Shown here: piece by piece, positions 16,342 through 29,110 of the stretch
Position numbering within the stretch: the stretch's first letter is position 1
How the letters are laid out: each line of letters starts with the position of its first letter
Source of the DNA: Blastomyces gilchristii SLH14081
Taxonomy: Eukaryota > Ascomycota > Eurotiomycetes > Onygenales > Ajellomycetaceae
Direction of reading: 5' to 3'
Assembly: GCF_000003855.2 (NCBI RefSeq)
Contig: NW_003101677.1
Span: forward strand, 934,392 to 998,391
Length of the DNA: 64,000 nt
The notes under the pieces: generated by a model
Told to the model about the DNA's origin: nothing
What the model saw: only the letters and a program-made list of their open reading frames with translations
Database searches by the model: none
Translations under genes and position numbers: made by a program

Positions 16342-18080
16342 TTATACAAGACCACACTGCCTACTTGGCCAGCTTATCAACTGCTTCATGGTCAATTCAT
16401 CTACCAGGCCTCCTACATCCCGCCCAATCACATTCCTATTGCTTAACACCGCCTCGTTCCTCTCTAGGTACATACAAATAGCCCGACCCTCCACCATCGC
16501 ACGGCTCCAGAACCACCAGGGTGCGTGCTCGCTCTCGTTTTCGTAAACATACCCGTACCAGTAGGCCAGTAATAGTAACGCTAGCGGATCCTTGTGGTGC
16601 AGTAGGTTGCGGTAGGCGGGGTCTATATGCGTGATGAAGGCGATGAAGGGGGCGATGGGGGTATGTGGTTTAAAGGGGGTGGTGAAGAGGCTGTGGAGGG
16701 TTGTGAGGGCTGTGTGATAGGGGTTGACTTTGGGGTCTGGGTCTGGGAATGTGGTGGTGATGAAGTGGTGTAGGAGGAGGAATTCGTGGGGTGGGGTGCG
16801 GGTGTAGATTGTGTCTGATGCTGATACTGAGCTTATCACGGAGTAGTAATTGGAGCTGCAGGCGAAGCAAAACCTCCACCCGTCATCAACATTAAGTCCA
16901 GGACCATCAATGACAGTAGAAGGGGCGCTATGATCCGTCTCCCCATGAACAGGACCTATCAACGCTTCCCGAAACACACTATCCGCCCTCAGCGGGTCAG
17001 CTAGCTTCCAAACCTCCCTCTTCCCATTGCTGATGGCTAACCAGTTCGGATCCAGATGCGAAGAAGGCTTCAGCGGCCACGAGTCCTCTGCCCGGCTGGC
17101 ATCCACGAATGAAAACGTAATGGCACCAAGGAGAACGGAGGCTGCCCAGATGGCGTCGCGCTCTCTTGGGTCGATTTGGCTGGGGTTTGCGAGTTTGGTG
17201 TTAAAGAGGATGGTGCCGAGGTACCAGTGAAAAAGGGCTTTGGGTGAGGATGTGAGGTGTAGTTGGGATGGTGATGAGGAGCGTGGCCAGGGGGGGAAGT
17301 GGGAGAGATAGCGGTCGTGTAGTAGGGTCATAGTTAATACCATGTGGAGGAGGAAGGGGTGCTTGACGCATTCGTTAATCCAGTGTTGCAGGGGGTGTTG
17401 GATTGGATGGCTAGGTGGTGTAGAATGCGGTGTAGGACGTAAGAATAACTCGAACATACCTGACATGCCAGTCGAATAAACTCTCTACGGTAGATGGGCA
17501 GTGTTGCATCTGTCCCAATGGAACAAGCTGTTCTAGCCTGGAATATGGAGAGCAGTTCCAGGTCATGTTCGCGCAGTTGATACGGACGCTGGGGTACTGC
17601 GGAATGTATGCTGTCATAGTCTCTAGGTCTAGGGGAAAATGCCGCTGCTTGCGACGTGTTGATCATGCTAAGGATTGTATCATTCAAAGAACATGGCGAC
17701 TTCCGTGGTACTGGCGCTGACAGATTTTGAAATTGCAAAAATCCGTAGCCATCTGATTGGAAAGTGGATGCCCGAGAAGGCTGTAAATCAGCAGCGCCGG
17801 GCTCATAGCTGCAAGAGACACCGAATGATGCACATTTTTGACACCCCGGTCGGCCTTCGTCACACTATAAGTATTGCATTAGATGAAGAAAATAGAGACC
17901 GGAAAAAGGATATTTTGGGGTAAATTTTATGCAGAGGCTGGTTTATTGACCGACGGAGCTCATCTGGCTGACCTTGACTCTGCGAATTTTGCAGTTTCCA
18001 CAACCCTGACGGGACTTTCTATGCGCCTTGCGCTTCCGCCCTTTTGCGTCAGAGTGTTGTTTCGCGACAACAGACGTCAT
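16342..18080 (-). CDS. Zn(II)2Cys6 transcription factor
   Basis: Fungal-specific nuclear regulator, 510 residues in three exons on the minus strand: 18080-17973, 17864-17460, 17361-16342, all phase 0. The DNA-binding cluster spans the first intron: residues ~27-54 read C-x2-C-x6-C-x6-C-x2-C-x6-C, preceded by a lysine/arginine-rich stretch (KGRKRKAHRKSRQ). Residues ~100 onward form the middle homology region: REHDLELLSIFQA, then FIRLACQ joined to HPFLLHMVLTMTLLHD across intron 2, typical of the C6 factors related to sterol-uptake/zinc-cluster regulators. The 374-residue open frame at 16342-17466 is only the last exon plus intron read-through. It faces the oxidoreductase at 18883 head to head across 802 bp, so that gene is a natural candidate target, by inference. 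Target pathway unknown. Confidence 0.9.
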
Positions 18081-18882
18081 AGTGATGTTTAGGAGGTGGG
18101 GTTATCAGTTCGATTCTTTGATTTGTTGTATTGCATCGGTAGGATACGGGAGCCGTATTCAAGATGAATCAGATATCACTGGAGTTCAAAGAGTTCTGGA
18201 AATGGTGCATCCAGTCCAAGCGATATGCCATGTTGATAACGAGTCCTTGTATCAACATTTTCCCACTTTTGATGTCACGGTGGCCTTTCCCGTCTAAAGT
18301 AGACGTATCAATTGAAAAACGTCCGGTGTACTGCACTGTAAAGTCAGTAGGAATGACTTCGCAGCCGCCAATTGGAAGGCCTGACTAGGCCCACAATTAA
18401 GGTTTTCGCGCTAACCTCCTTTCGTATTCCCGCAGTCTAACCCTAATTCGTATTTCTTCATGAGCTCCGATTTTCTATCCAGGATGCATGTGTCGAGACA
18501 ACAGAGGGGACGAATTACGCAAAGGACGGATGCATTGCATATGGGATTTGGAGCTATCGCCAGGCGTCAACGGGCGAAGTTTTGCAAAAGGAAGGTCAAA
18601 GACAAGCAAGCTAGGGCATTGATGAATGCTTCCCGGGTAGAATCTCTCCCGTCTGCTGGGGCAGCCGGAGGTAGAAGCTCTCTGTGCAACGAAAGAACAA
18701 TGTCCTCCTCAAATTCCGTTCTCTCAAGTATAAAAGATGCCGTGGAACCCACTGAATCCAAAGTGCTTTTGATATCCTGAACAAATCGCCATCCTTAAAA
18801 GCATATCATTCCGTTTCAGTTCCCCAAAAGCATGGAAAGACGCGCTTCCAACTAGTTCTCTTCTATAATATAAAGTGAAAAA
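18081..18882. promoter_or_regulatory. Shared intergenic of divergent regulator/oxidoreductase pair
   Basis: 802 bp between the two start codons. One open frame (18460-18780, 106 residues) lies inside it but shows no motif and is probably chance. No binding site can be asserted by eye. Confidence 0.45.
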
Positions 18883-20019
18883 ATGGCAACCATCACCACC
18901 AACCCCCAACTCCCCGCAACAATGCGCGCTCTCGTGCGCACCGGCAATGCCCAACCTCTTCAGCTCCAAGAGGTGCCCACCCCAACCCCAATCCACGGAA
19001 GCATCGTGGTCAAAATCCTTCACGCCACGATGGATGTCAGCGTTACGCGCATCATCAGCGGCCACACGCCATTCACATATCCATTCCCCAATACCCCTGG
19101 GGCCCGTGCCATCGGGCGCGTGGCAGCCACAGGGCCTGACACTACCAGCTTCTCCATCGGCCAGCTGGTGATGCTCGAACCAGCATTGCGGTCACGCGAT
19201 AACAAGGACGTCATTTACCTCTGGAGCTTCCATGACGGGTGGACGTCCACAGGGAGGAAATTCATAGAGGACAATTGGCGTCAAGGCTTGTTTGCAGAGT
19301 ACGCGCGGTGCCCGTTGGAGAACTGCTGGGCCCTGGATGAGCAGGCTCTCTGCACTCAGTTGGGATATAGCACTGCGGAACTGTCTGCCATCTCTCTCTA
19401 CCCGATTGCGTTTGCCGGGTTTCGGAATGTGAAGCTTATGGCAGGGGAGACGGTTGTTGTGGCGCCGGCGACGGGGTCGTATAGCGGCGCGGCTGTGGGG
19501 CTTGCAGTGGCAATGGGCGCGAATGTCATTGCTGCAGGCCGAAACGTCGACGTTTTGGAGAAGTTAAGAGCTACCCATGGTGAGAGGGTGAAGATTGTGC
19601 AGTTGAAGGGGGACGCGGAGGCAGATTCGTCCGCATTTAAGGAGCAATTAGGTCGCCCCGTTGATGTGTTTATTGACGTTTCGCCCCCTCAGGCGTCCGG
19701 GTCGACGATAGTGAGGAGTGGCTTGATGGCGTTGGGGCCGTACGGGAGGGCTGTACTCATGGGCTTCATCTCTGATGACAACATTGCTGTTCCATACAGC
19801 CATGCTGTAGCCAACAATTTAACAATCCGCGCGCAATTCATGTATCATGCGGCCGATGTTCGGGGTCTTTTGAGGCTGTTTGAATCTGGCATCCTGAAGC
19901 TCGGGAAAAGCGGTGGAGTGGAGGTGGTTGGCGAGTTCAAGCTGGAAGAGCATGAGAAGGCAGGGAAGGCCGCGATTGAGAATCCACAGTTCGGGAAGCT
20001 CGTGGTGTTAAGCCCTTAG
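18883..20019 (+). CDS. MDR-family NAD(P)H oxidoreductase (zinc-independent alcohol dehydrogenase-like)
   Basis: Single exon, 378 residues. Medium-chain dehydrogenase/reductase architecture: GroES-like N-terminal barrel (residues ~12-130, with MRALVRTGN, VVKILHATMDVSVTR and NTPGARAIGRV) and a Rossmann domain whose cofactor loop is VVVAPATGSYSGAAVGLAVAMGANVIAAGR (~190-220). The usual structural-zinc cysteine quartet is absent, so it is more like the quinone-oxidoreductase branch. The first methionine at 18883 is followed by a dispensable leader, and the internal Met at residue 14 is a possible alternative start. It is divergent from a Zn2Cys6 regulator. Substrate not inferable; annotated homologues are often called isopropanol dehydrogenases, which I treat as a label only. 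Confidence 0.85.
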   Translation: MATITTNPQLPATMRALVRTGNAQPLQLQEVPTPTPIHGSIVVKILHATMDVSVTRIISGHTPFTYPFPNTPGARAIGRVAATGPDTTSFSIGQLVMLEPALRSRDNKDVIYLWSFHDGWTSTGRKFIEDNWRQGLFAEYARCPLENCWALDEQALCTQLGYSTAELSAISLYPIAFAGFRNVKLMAGETVVVAPATGSYSGAAVGLAVAMGANVIAAGRNVDVLEKLRATHGERVKIVQLKGDAEADSSAFKEQLGRPVDVFIDVSPPQASGSTIVRSGLMALGPYGRAVLMGFISDDNIAVPYSHAVANNLTIRAQFMYHAADVRGLLRLFESGILKLGKSGGVEVVGEFKLEEHEKAGKAAIENPQFGKLVVLSP

Positions 20020-20593
20020 GCATATTGATGTTTCCCTGCTTCTGGTTTGTATATTGTTGGAGTATAGAAATTTGATCTTTGTGTGAATTCTTACATGTAC
20101 ATGTACATGTACATGCCTGAATTTTATCTACTATGCTGCCGCGAGAGAGAATTTCCTTGCCAAAGTTCCGTTACCATCTTTGAAAGGTGCTGGAAAGATA
20201 TAAGGGAATGTGAACTAAAGACCAATCACCAAACCACGACATATCTAATAAATATGGTAGAAAATAACATGCTGAAATTATAAAAATGCCTGTCCCAAGT
20301 TTATAGCTAATATACAGACAGGTATATATAGCTTTAAAAAGTGGGAGGTGGCTTTGTGATATGGAAATATGGCAACCATAAGAAAGGAAGATAAAGTAAA
20401 TCAACTGTGCCCGAACATGCACATACGCCGTGAAATAGTCGTAATAGCATCAGTTGTCTTCCAAGCATTAGGATACGGGAAGCCTAGAGGGTCAAATGTG
20501 ACAGTTTGTGCGATAGGGCTAGAAGGGGTATTTTAAATTGTTGGGTTAAATTTAGTAGATGGACACTGTAAGGTGTGAACCGCAAAAGCAGGT
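20020..20593. other. Convergent intergenic, MDR gene/PXA2 3' ends
   Basis: AT-rich 3' flanks with a TACATG palindromic repeat (20092-20114). No gene seen. Confidence 0.5.
20092..20114. repeat. Tandem palindromic TACATG repeat
   Basis: About four copies of TACATG (self-complementary as ACATGT/TACATGTA). Single copies of the same TACATGTACA word recur at about 24034, 38226 and 57236. Confidence 0.8.
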
Positions 20594-22982
20594 TCACGAG
20601 GCTGTAAGCTCGGAAAGCCTCTTCTCCAACTCCGGCACTGCACGGAGTTGGAGATCAATTTCTTCCTTCTCGCTGTTGTTTTCGAGTAGTTAGTTAACGA
20701 ACATAATAATCAAAAGCAAAGAACTTCACAGCGTAAAGAAGTACTTACTCCTCCAGTCTCAGCCTCTTCTCCCAATCCAAGCTGGTAAAAATACAATTCC
20801 CCTGCCCATCAAACTGCAAGATCTTCTTATGATACTTCCACAAACTCCGCCGATGCGACACAGTCATCAGCGTCACCCCAAGCTTCTCCGCCGTCTCATA
20901 CATCACCTTCTCAATCTCCAACGTCACGGAGGACGTGCACTCGTCCAAAATCGCGTATTTGGGTTTATGGTAGAAGAGCCTCGCCATGGCAATTCGCTGT
21001 TGTAGACCGCCGGAAAGGACATCACGCCACTCTTCCTCCGCATCCCACCCTCCCGGTCGATCGACGATAGACGCGATCTCCACGACGCTAAGGATCTCAT
21101 ACAGGTCTTCGTCGGTGACCCCTTTAGCGCGCATCTCGCGCAGGCCGTCGGGATATATGACTTGCTGTCTCAGCGTGCCGCGGGACAGGTAGGGGCGTTG
21201 CGGGATGTAAAAGATGTCTTCGAAGGAAGGTTTTTTGACAGTCCCGCCATACACAGGCCATAGGCCGCCCAGGATTCGGAAGAGGGAGGACTTCCCACAC
21301 CCATTGGGGCCGACGATGAGGAGGTGATCGCCCGGGTGGACGGTGAAGGACAGTTTCTGGACCAGCACGTCCCCGTTGGGAGACACGATGGGGACATCGA
21401 CGAATTCGATGGAGTCGCTTTCAGTGATGGTGCCACGGCCGCTGAGGACGGCGACGTTCTCGTCCGTTGAAGCAGATGAGACGAGCTTCTTTTCGAAGTG
21501 CCCTGCTGCGACGTCGTCGATGACGTCCAGCAGAGATGTTACGCGGGCAGTATAGCCAGCCAGTTGTGAAATTTCTTTGTAAGAAAACATCACCCGTCCG
21601 AAGGCATCGGAGGAAGAGAGTAGCATGCGCCTATTTGTAACGAAGCCTTCATAAAAAAAAAAATTAGCAAGGAAATCATTTATAGCACCTGGAGGTGTGT
21701 ATATGAAACTTACTCTCCGTTCTATCCCCCATCGTCTCGGCGGTCTGTCCAGGAAGCTTAAAGAAAACTGGGACACTACACAAAATCAACCCCAGCGCGC
21801 CCCAGAAGTACTTAATCACAAAGTCCTCCATGAAACCATAGTACAGCCTCCTCCGCAAGATGCGATTCACATGTTTGATCAGTGTGAAATAACCCTTATC
21901 CAACGTATTTTTCTCCGCCTCATGGCCACGGTATAAGGCGATCTCTTCACTGTGATCGATGAGTCTCGTATGTTGGAACCGGAACTCGCCCTCCAGCCGT
22001 GCTTCATCAGCGACATATTTTCCGAAGGGCGGCGTGAGGACGCGCATCACGTTTGCGGATAATTGGACAAGGAGTGACATGATGAAAAGGCCCTCGCCAC
22101 CCACGCTCTTCGACAAAGAATAATTATATATAGCCATGTCAAGGATAGGCTTGGCGAGGTTCGAGTAGAGCTCCGCCAAACTGTTTGAGAATCGTGAGAT
22201 GTCGACTGTTATAAGTTGATCTGGATTTTTGATACGGTCATCTAGGGCGGATAGGGTATAAAACGACATGTTCGACAGGTAGTGGCCATGCACATATTCC
22301 GTCAGCCGTTTCCGATAATGAAGCGCCAGTTGACATTGGTGATAGGAAAGCTACAACAAACGAAACGTTAGCAAAGCGCAATCCGCATAAACCCTCCCAC
22401 TCATTCCGGAACAGATCCGCCAAAGGGAAAAAAAAAACGTACCATTGAATTCGTAAACGTCGCCGGAACCGCCACGGCCATCCACCACGTAAGGCTAAGC
22501 AAAAACTCCCTCCCCTTCCCCCTCACCAAACTACTAACCAACTTCCCATCCAGCTCCGCAACATACACACTCAACAACGTGCGCAACACCAAAAACACCG
22601 AGTGGCTAATCAGCAATCGCAGCTCCTTACTCTTCGACCCGGGGATAATAATCTTCAACAAACGAAGCAGATTCTTGACAAATTCCCAATTCAGCTCTAC
22701 CTTTTTAGGCCCCGCGCCGTTAGCTGCCCCGCCGCTGCCATTGGCATTATCAGATCCGTTAATCTTGTTCGTGCCAGGTCGTCCGCGGATCTCTGCTATG
22801 CGCTGGGAGGCCGCCTTTTGTTCCGCGATTGCGTTGTGGATGCGCTTGATGAGGGCGAGGAAGAGAGTTAGGTAGACGCCCCGGGAGATAAGTTTGCGGT
22901 GTTCGACATAGTGGGTGGTTAGGGAGGAGAGAAGGGATTTGAGGGATGCGTCTGGGAGAGAGAATTTGGATAGCGCGGCCAT
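20594..22982 (-). CDS. pxa2: Peroxisomal ABC half-transporter, ALD/PXA2 type
   Basis: ABCD-family half transporter that imports long-chain acyl-CoA into peroxisomes, normally as a Pxa1/Pxa2 heterodimer. Minus-strand exons 22982-22443, 22350-21714, 21646-20749, 20672-20594; 717 residues. The last exon (79 nt) adds the conserved tail [16 protein letters not shown] and would be lost if the open frame were simply read through to 20745. Features: N-terminal hydrophobic segments with peroxin-type basic surroundings, an NPDQ-containing loop (ALD-family EAA-like region: [15 protein letters not shown]), Walker [10 protein letters not shown], signature [14 protein letters not shown], Walker [12 protein letters not shown], and the H-loop [10 protein letters not shown]. 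Assignment to the PXA2 rather than PXA1 subtype rests on length and is tentative. Fatty-acid beta-oxidation role is family knowledge. Confidence 0.92.
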
Positions 22983-24396
22983 TTTTGGGAGGGTGGGAGT
23001 TTTTGGAAAGACGATGGCGGCGCTGGTATTTGGTCAATACGTTGCGAGAACGTAGGGGTAGAGGGAAAAGAGGAATCAATTATTTGGTTGCCCTATCTTT
23101 CTTGAGCTATCCTCTATATTTTAATTTGAACAAAGAAAAAGGGTTGAGATGAGGGACTCCCTAGTTAAGATGCCATGGCGTCATGGACGGACAAGGAATC
23201 TATGTGCCGCTTTTTGCTCTATTATGGTAAAAGGAAAACCGATGAAATAAAAGGAAGAACAATTAAGTATGGAATTAAACAAATGTTAATTAGGTAAATG
23301 AACAGGAGGCCTGGAAAGAAGAAAGAAAACACAAGAACGAAGCCGAAGCTGGATTGAAGATGGACAGATAGATGGTTGATGGAACCCGGACGAAGCAAGT
23401 CACTTGACTCGCCGGTTTGCATGTGAAATGGCAGGTGGATCATGTTACCGGGCCGAAGGTTTTGCCGGGTTACATAATCTGCGTCCCCGGATTGTTCCCA
23501 TTAGGAATAGCTTGTGAAAGGGAAGGTTTGTTGAAGATGAATTACAGAGAATATGACATAGAATGGAGAATGATGAACGTATTAAATATTGAAGCAAATT
23601 CCATCTCGCGGGTGAAATAAAGCATCCGCTTCCACTACTAAATATGTGTAACACGACAGGAAAAAATTCCGCATTATCCTTTGAAAACGCAAGGACATAC
23701 AATGGAAGAAAGTCAGCAGTCGGAAAACAAAAGGAGACTAGGAGGAAGAAACGAAAACGAGAAATCATCAGCATGAATAGATAGGTGGAATAAAAATATA
23801 TTAAATATAGAAAAAAAGTTAAGGCCGTTATTTTTCTCGCTTCTCGCTGTGCTCCTGGTGCTAAGTGTGAAGAATGCAAGAGGGTTGGTTGCCTCTGCCC
23901 TCAAAAAAATAATAAAAATAAAAATAATAAAAATAAAAATAAGAAAAAGCGAGTCAAAGAAGAGTGTATCATGGATGAAACAAAACAGTACAGGTGTGTG
24001 AGCTTTCAGTTGGGTGCATATACGCAATTCGTATGTACATGTACATATATATACGAAGAGTGGCATTCCGCAGAAACGGCTAGCAGCAGTGAGAATGGAA
24101 ACGAAAAAAAGAAAAACAGCACCCAGGGCTAATCTCTTTGTTTGGTTCTCCCCCAAACCTAGTACAGACCAAGTTTCGCGCGTAGAGGGAAATCGCACAG
24201 GAAATATGCAAAAGATTTCGTAAAAATTTGTCAATGAATAAAATAGAAGTGTCACACTCAAAATCGGAAAGTTGGAAAAGAGGGAGCTGAAATTTCGTAG
24301 CCTGGAGTGAGATTTGCAGCAGACAAAGTGTAATTTGTTTATCCCCCCTCCCACCCCTACAGGAAAAAAGAGGGCTTACTGTGGGGTTAATAGAAT
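22983..24396. other. Intergenic between PXA2 5' end and Mhp1-like 3' end
   Basis: 1.4 kb, AT-rich, no gene supported; the larger open frames (e.g. 23713-24354 minus) are A/T-tract artefacts rich in Phe/Ile/Leu. Confidence 0.5.
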
Positions 24397-27300
24397 CTAG
24401 GGAGGGGGTTGTTCACTTGCTTCCCGTTCACCCTCTCCCTCCCCTTCTCCCACCAACCCGGCATTAATCTGCGCAGCAATCTGGCTCGCCTTGAAGCTCT
24501 CAAACGACTCCGGATCCCGTTCGCGCAGCGCAAGTAACTCTTCCATATTCGCCCCCAGCTCTTCAAGCGCCTTGTCAGGTCCAACAAGCTCGATGCGAGA
24601 CTGCATCTCACTACTCCGGAGACGCTCGAGCTTTTCGCGTAAGGCGTGGATCTGCGTCTCGTCGGGGCCTTGGGAGGGGGTATCCGGCTCAGCCTCGAGA
24701 TCGGTGCTAAGAATATCCCGGCGGACATGCTGCTGGAAACGGTGGACCCTGCCTTCTTCGGAGGTCAGGGCTTTGGAGTGGAGGGATGTGTTTGAGCTGG
24801 TACGGGATAAGCGGATGGCGTAACGGTCCCCGTCTTCGTCGTCAATGGCTGCGTCTGGATATTGATCTTGATCCGGGCTTTGGCTTAATTGAATTGCGTC
24901 CAGGTTTGCGGGATCATCTAGTTTAGACCGTTCTGCAGATTCGCCCGCGGATGATTGGGACGGGGTCCGTTGAGGAAGGGTGTCCCTTGTGTCTGAGTCG
25001 GTAGAAAGGCGGGTATCTGGAAATTCATCTTCGAAACGTTGGATCATCCGTTGTAGGGTAACATCAAGGAATTGTAGTCGTCCTAGAGAAATATAATTGT
25101 AAATTATGGTCGTTTGAATAAATGAAGTAACAATCAAGCATAAAAACACAAAAGGAATACTTACGATAATTCGATTCATTACCGGCCCTGTCTTCCCTGA
25201 CAAGAACCGGCTGTAATCGCACACGTATTCTCCGTGCAGAATTGAGAAGGTTCTTCGACATGTCCCGTGGCTTTTTATTTCCAACACTGCTAGCGCGCCG
25301 AAGTGGCGTAGAAGTGCCGCTGGGAGGGGGAGTTATATCGCCCAAAGTCTCCAGGGAATGGTGGTCGGCATTACCAAGGCAAACCCCAAGAGCCTTTACC
25401 AGCCCAGTACCGCCAATAACGTAGTCTTCATCCGGAGCCAGCTTCGTAGGATCATCTCCTACATCATCCACATTTCCAACAATATGCACAAGGATATCGG
25501 GGACGGGAACTGGGTACTCTTCCGGTGTTGAGCCATCAGAAAGCTCCTCCACAAGTTCACCACGCTCGAGGTTCCGAAGAGAGTAGGCCACAATTTGTGA
25601 TGCGAGGGCTTTGACAACTTCGTTATTATCTGCCGTCGGGACGTCGATATCTACTGCGATGAGGGTGTGTGAGATGCGAACGGCTGTCATCAACGACGCG
25701 TACAATGCGCAAGCTTCTTCCTGGGTGGGTGCGTCCTTGGCTGAAGCCAAAGCGGCAATGGTGGGATTCTCCAAGATATTAATGTGACATAGCCGACGGC
25801 AATCGGGTAATATCTCTGCAAGAGCTATGGCATGATCTGGAGAGAGGCTGACACCCGCCAAGTGTATTCGTTTCAATTCAGCCATTTGGGGAAGATAGCG
25901 TCGTAAGGTCGTTAAAGAGTCCGGCTGGCTTGCAAAAAGGTTCGGGTTATGGGAGAGGTCGATAAATCGGAAATTAGGCAAACAGGTCAGCGCTTGGAGG
26001 ACAGAGCATAGAGGTTTTGGCGTCAATGAACAATCCGCCAGGCTTAGAGCACTGAGCGGATGATCCTTTGCTTTTTGAATGGCGGACGACAGCGGCCCTA
26101 GATGGTCACCCAGATTGTTTCCTCCCAAGTCAAGTCCTTCGCAGTAACCAGCCTGCAAATAGCGAATGACATGTCCCAATCCTTCCGCCGTCATGTTATT
26201 GTGTGCAACTCCCAATCTTCGTAATTCCACAGCTGTCGCCGCATCGCAAATCTTGGAAAGATCTTCAGAAGATGGATAACATTCGCTGATTACTAGCTCT
26301 TCCAAGTGGTTTCCCGCAAGTCGCTCAGACAATGCCTTCGCGAAGACAGTGGATACTGTCGCAGGTTGTTTACTGGCTTTTGATAAGGGACTAATTGGTC
26401 TGGTTGTGGTGGCCGGAGTTTGCGGGAAAGGGATTCCAGACAAGTCGATTCCGATGAGGGATCTTGACATATGAATGAAGAGCGCGATGTGCCGCCATCC
26501 ATCGTGGCCGATCTTGGGATTATCCTTCAAAGACAGCTTTTCTATTACGCCCGCTCTCTCTCCCCTCTGGGATGCATCGTCGCCGTGTTTCCTGCCACTC
26601 TTTCTTCGTAACCTTGATTCTTCGATCGTCCTTGTGGACAGCAGCGCTGATAGGATCACCCGCACCGCTTCATCAGTGAGGCCGCAATTTTGTAATAGTA
26701 GCTTGCGGACGGGAACGATGGCAAGCCAGTCGGCGAAGGTAACAATATCAGGGAGGGTCATGCAAAGGCCACTGAGATCTAGAACAGCAACAGTCCCAGG
26801 AGACTCTGCAAGGCCCGAAGATGGTGAAGAGATCTGTTCAACTATCTTCTTCAAAACCCCGGTTTCCCGTAGTTGACAACAGCGGCGATATATTCGTACA
26901 GGGTCAGTCGTTGGTTGATCCTGACCTCGGGTGGGACGGAGAGAAGACGATCCTTTGTCACGAGTAAACTGAAGTGGAATGGTCCCGTTCGCTTCGGCCT
27001 GCCTTCTCTTTCTCTCCTTGCGTTCTTTCCGCTCTTCTTCTGACCTCTTCTTCTTTTCCTGCTTTCTTGTTTGCTCTTTGGTACCAGGGGGCTTTTCGTT
27101 TTCCTTAGCGGGTTTCGACGGTGTCGTCTCGCTAGCAGCTGTACTTGAAGGGACCTCGGTTGGTTCGCCATTAGCACCCGGTTGCGATGGTTCAGCCTTC
27201 TCCACGGCGGGCTTAGAGTCTTGTCTCTTGAAAACTCTGATTTGATCGGCCATTGTGGATTTCTTCTTCGCAGGGGCCGCCTGCGATGGCGTTTGCGGTG

Positions 27301-28321
27301 GCGGTTGCGACGACAGCTGTGTAGGCTGTTGCGGTGTAGCTTCCTCTTCGGATTCAGACCGGCGAGAAGTCCCCGCAATTTCCACATCGACACAAAACGC
27401 AACACGCCGGAGCTTAGCCTGGTTCAGCTCAGCAATCTTACATCTATCGCGATGCTGATCGACATTCATAACTCGCCGTTCGGGAATCACTCCCTGTGTC
27501 GCGATCTTTCCTAACGCACCACCGACGGACGAAGAGGAAGATGAAAGTTTGCGGAGGGCATTATGAAAGAAGGAAGGATGGCTCTTTGGAGAACGAGAAT
27601 CGAAGGGAGTCGGGGTATCATCTTGCTTGTCTGTCTTTTCCTTGGGAGAGAAAGATGCGCCAAATGGGTTGTGGAGTTCTGTTCGAGGACTCTGAGCTGG
27701 TTGCTTCGCATTGGCATCCTTCACATTGCTTTGCGTCGGAGAAACCGAACCGCTCGAAGATAATTTCTGGCTTAAACTGGAGATCCATGAATTGCGCCGA
27801 CCGGTCGTAGGCTGTTTTGCGCTGGATGATTTGCCTGTGGTCCCATTGGTAGCCAAGGGTGCCGGCGAAGGCGTAGATTCACTCTGCTCTACCGCATTCA
27901 AGGTCCCCTTCCTCTGCTGTGTCGGTGGCTGCCGGGGGTTCATCACCGGAGGAGTTAATGACCTGGATACACCTGTAGACGAAACGACATTGGCGGGTTC
28001 GTAATTTTCTGTTGGGAGTGAACTGGCAAGTACTGGTGGCTCTGGAGTTATTGGTTGTGAGGAATTTATGGGAACTGAAGGCGCAGATTTGGTTCGAAGA
28101 AGATTGTCTATAGTAAATCAAGTTAGGGTTATTCAACGTAAATTCTATAGCCTTTATCAAGCTCCCAACATGATGGAATGAGGTAAAAAAAGATGGCGAG
28201 ACAGAAGACAGTCTATAAAGCAAGCAAATTCACCGATATCACTGTTTCCGGAGAAGGAAGAGGATGTACCTTTTTGAGAATGATGCAACCAGCTCACATC
28301 AACAGTGTCAGCTTTTTCCAT
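24397..28321 (-). CDS. LRR-containing Mhp1-like (cell-wall/microtubule) protein
   Basis: Large fungal protein of 1238 residues in three exons: 28321-28234, 28107-25165, 25082-24397. The true start is the ATG at 28321 opening the leader MEKADTVDVSWLHH; the minus open frame starting near 27946 lacks this 5' exon and about 54 further residues. Order: Ser/Pro-rich disordered region (~30-190), a segment with RVAFCVDVEI, a Lys/Glu/Arg-rich predicted coiled coil (EEERKERKERKRRQAEANG), then RNI-type leucine-rich repeats (~430-860; e.g. VAVLDLSGLCMTLPD, LLLQNCGLTDEAV, GLDLGGNNLGDHLGPL, FIDLSHNPNLF), and a C-terminal disordered/acidic tail in the last exon with a GEGEGEGE run. I recall this architecture being annotated as cell-wall biogenesis protein Mhp1 in Aspergilli. 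The LRR fold is visible; the name is tentative. Confidence 0.8.
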
Positions 28322-29110
28322 TTCGCAAAGACGGTTGGACAATTCGCAGCAACTCTTTCTTTCCCAAAGCAAAGAATGCAAGTCCCCCGAAGGTATTATT
28401 ACTATTACTAATAGTAACAAGAGGCCGTATACAATGATATCGCAGCCTACAGCGTGTCACAGGAATGGGCGCAGTGGAAGAGCTCCAGGCAAGAATCCGG
28501 GCAAAAGCTCACACGAGCACGGAGTGGGGCGACGCTGGCGTGCGACAGGGAGCATAAGAACGGAGATATCGTGTATGGGAGCGGGGGTAGCAAGGTCTTG
28601 CTGCGCTAGTTGAAGGCGAACAGTAGGTGACAGATGAAAGAAGAAGGGCAATTATAACCCGCGAGAGGAAGAGTCGGTGGAAGGTAGGGGGATTTGTTAT
28701 AGAAATATGGCCGGTAAGCGGAGCGGGCGGAGCGGGCGGAGCGAGCGGAGGAGTAGTGGACAACGAACTATTGAACTCAAAGGCCGCGCTGCTGCGCGGG
28801 TTCCGTCATCGAGAGGAGGATGAGGTAGGTGAGCACAAACGACATAACGGGGGAGTGATTGTAACGGAAAGAGACAATAGAGCGGGTGCAATAAGTCGAG
28901 GTGATGGTGATGATGGAGGTCGCTAATGATAATAAGAATATAGAACAAGAACCTTGTGGTGGTTGTGTTGTGGTTCTGGTTGCGGTGAATGCGGGCTTGG
29001 GCTGGGCGTATGTAATATTAAATATGTAATGTGTATGTGTATGGGTATGGTATGGTATGGTATGGCAACTACATACCATACATAGTTAACTATCGAGACG
29101 TCTCTTTGTC

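Noticed and set aside
18460..18780. 106-residue open frame in the divergent promoter.
   Set aside because: No motif, no splice partner, basic composition, sits in the regulatory intergenic.
23713..24354. 213-residue minus-strand open frame.
   Set aside because: Composed of Phe/Leu/Ile/Ser from A/T tracts; low-complexity artefact.
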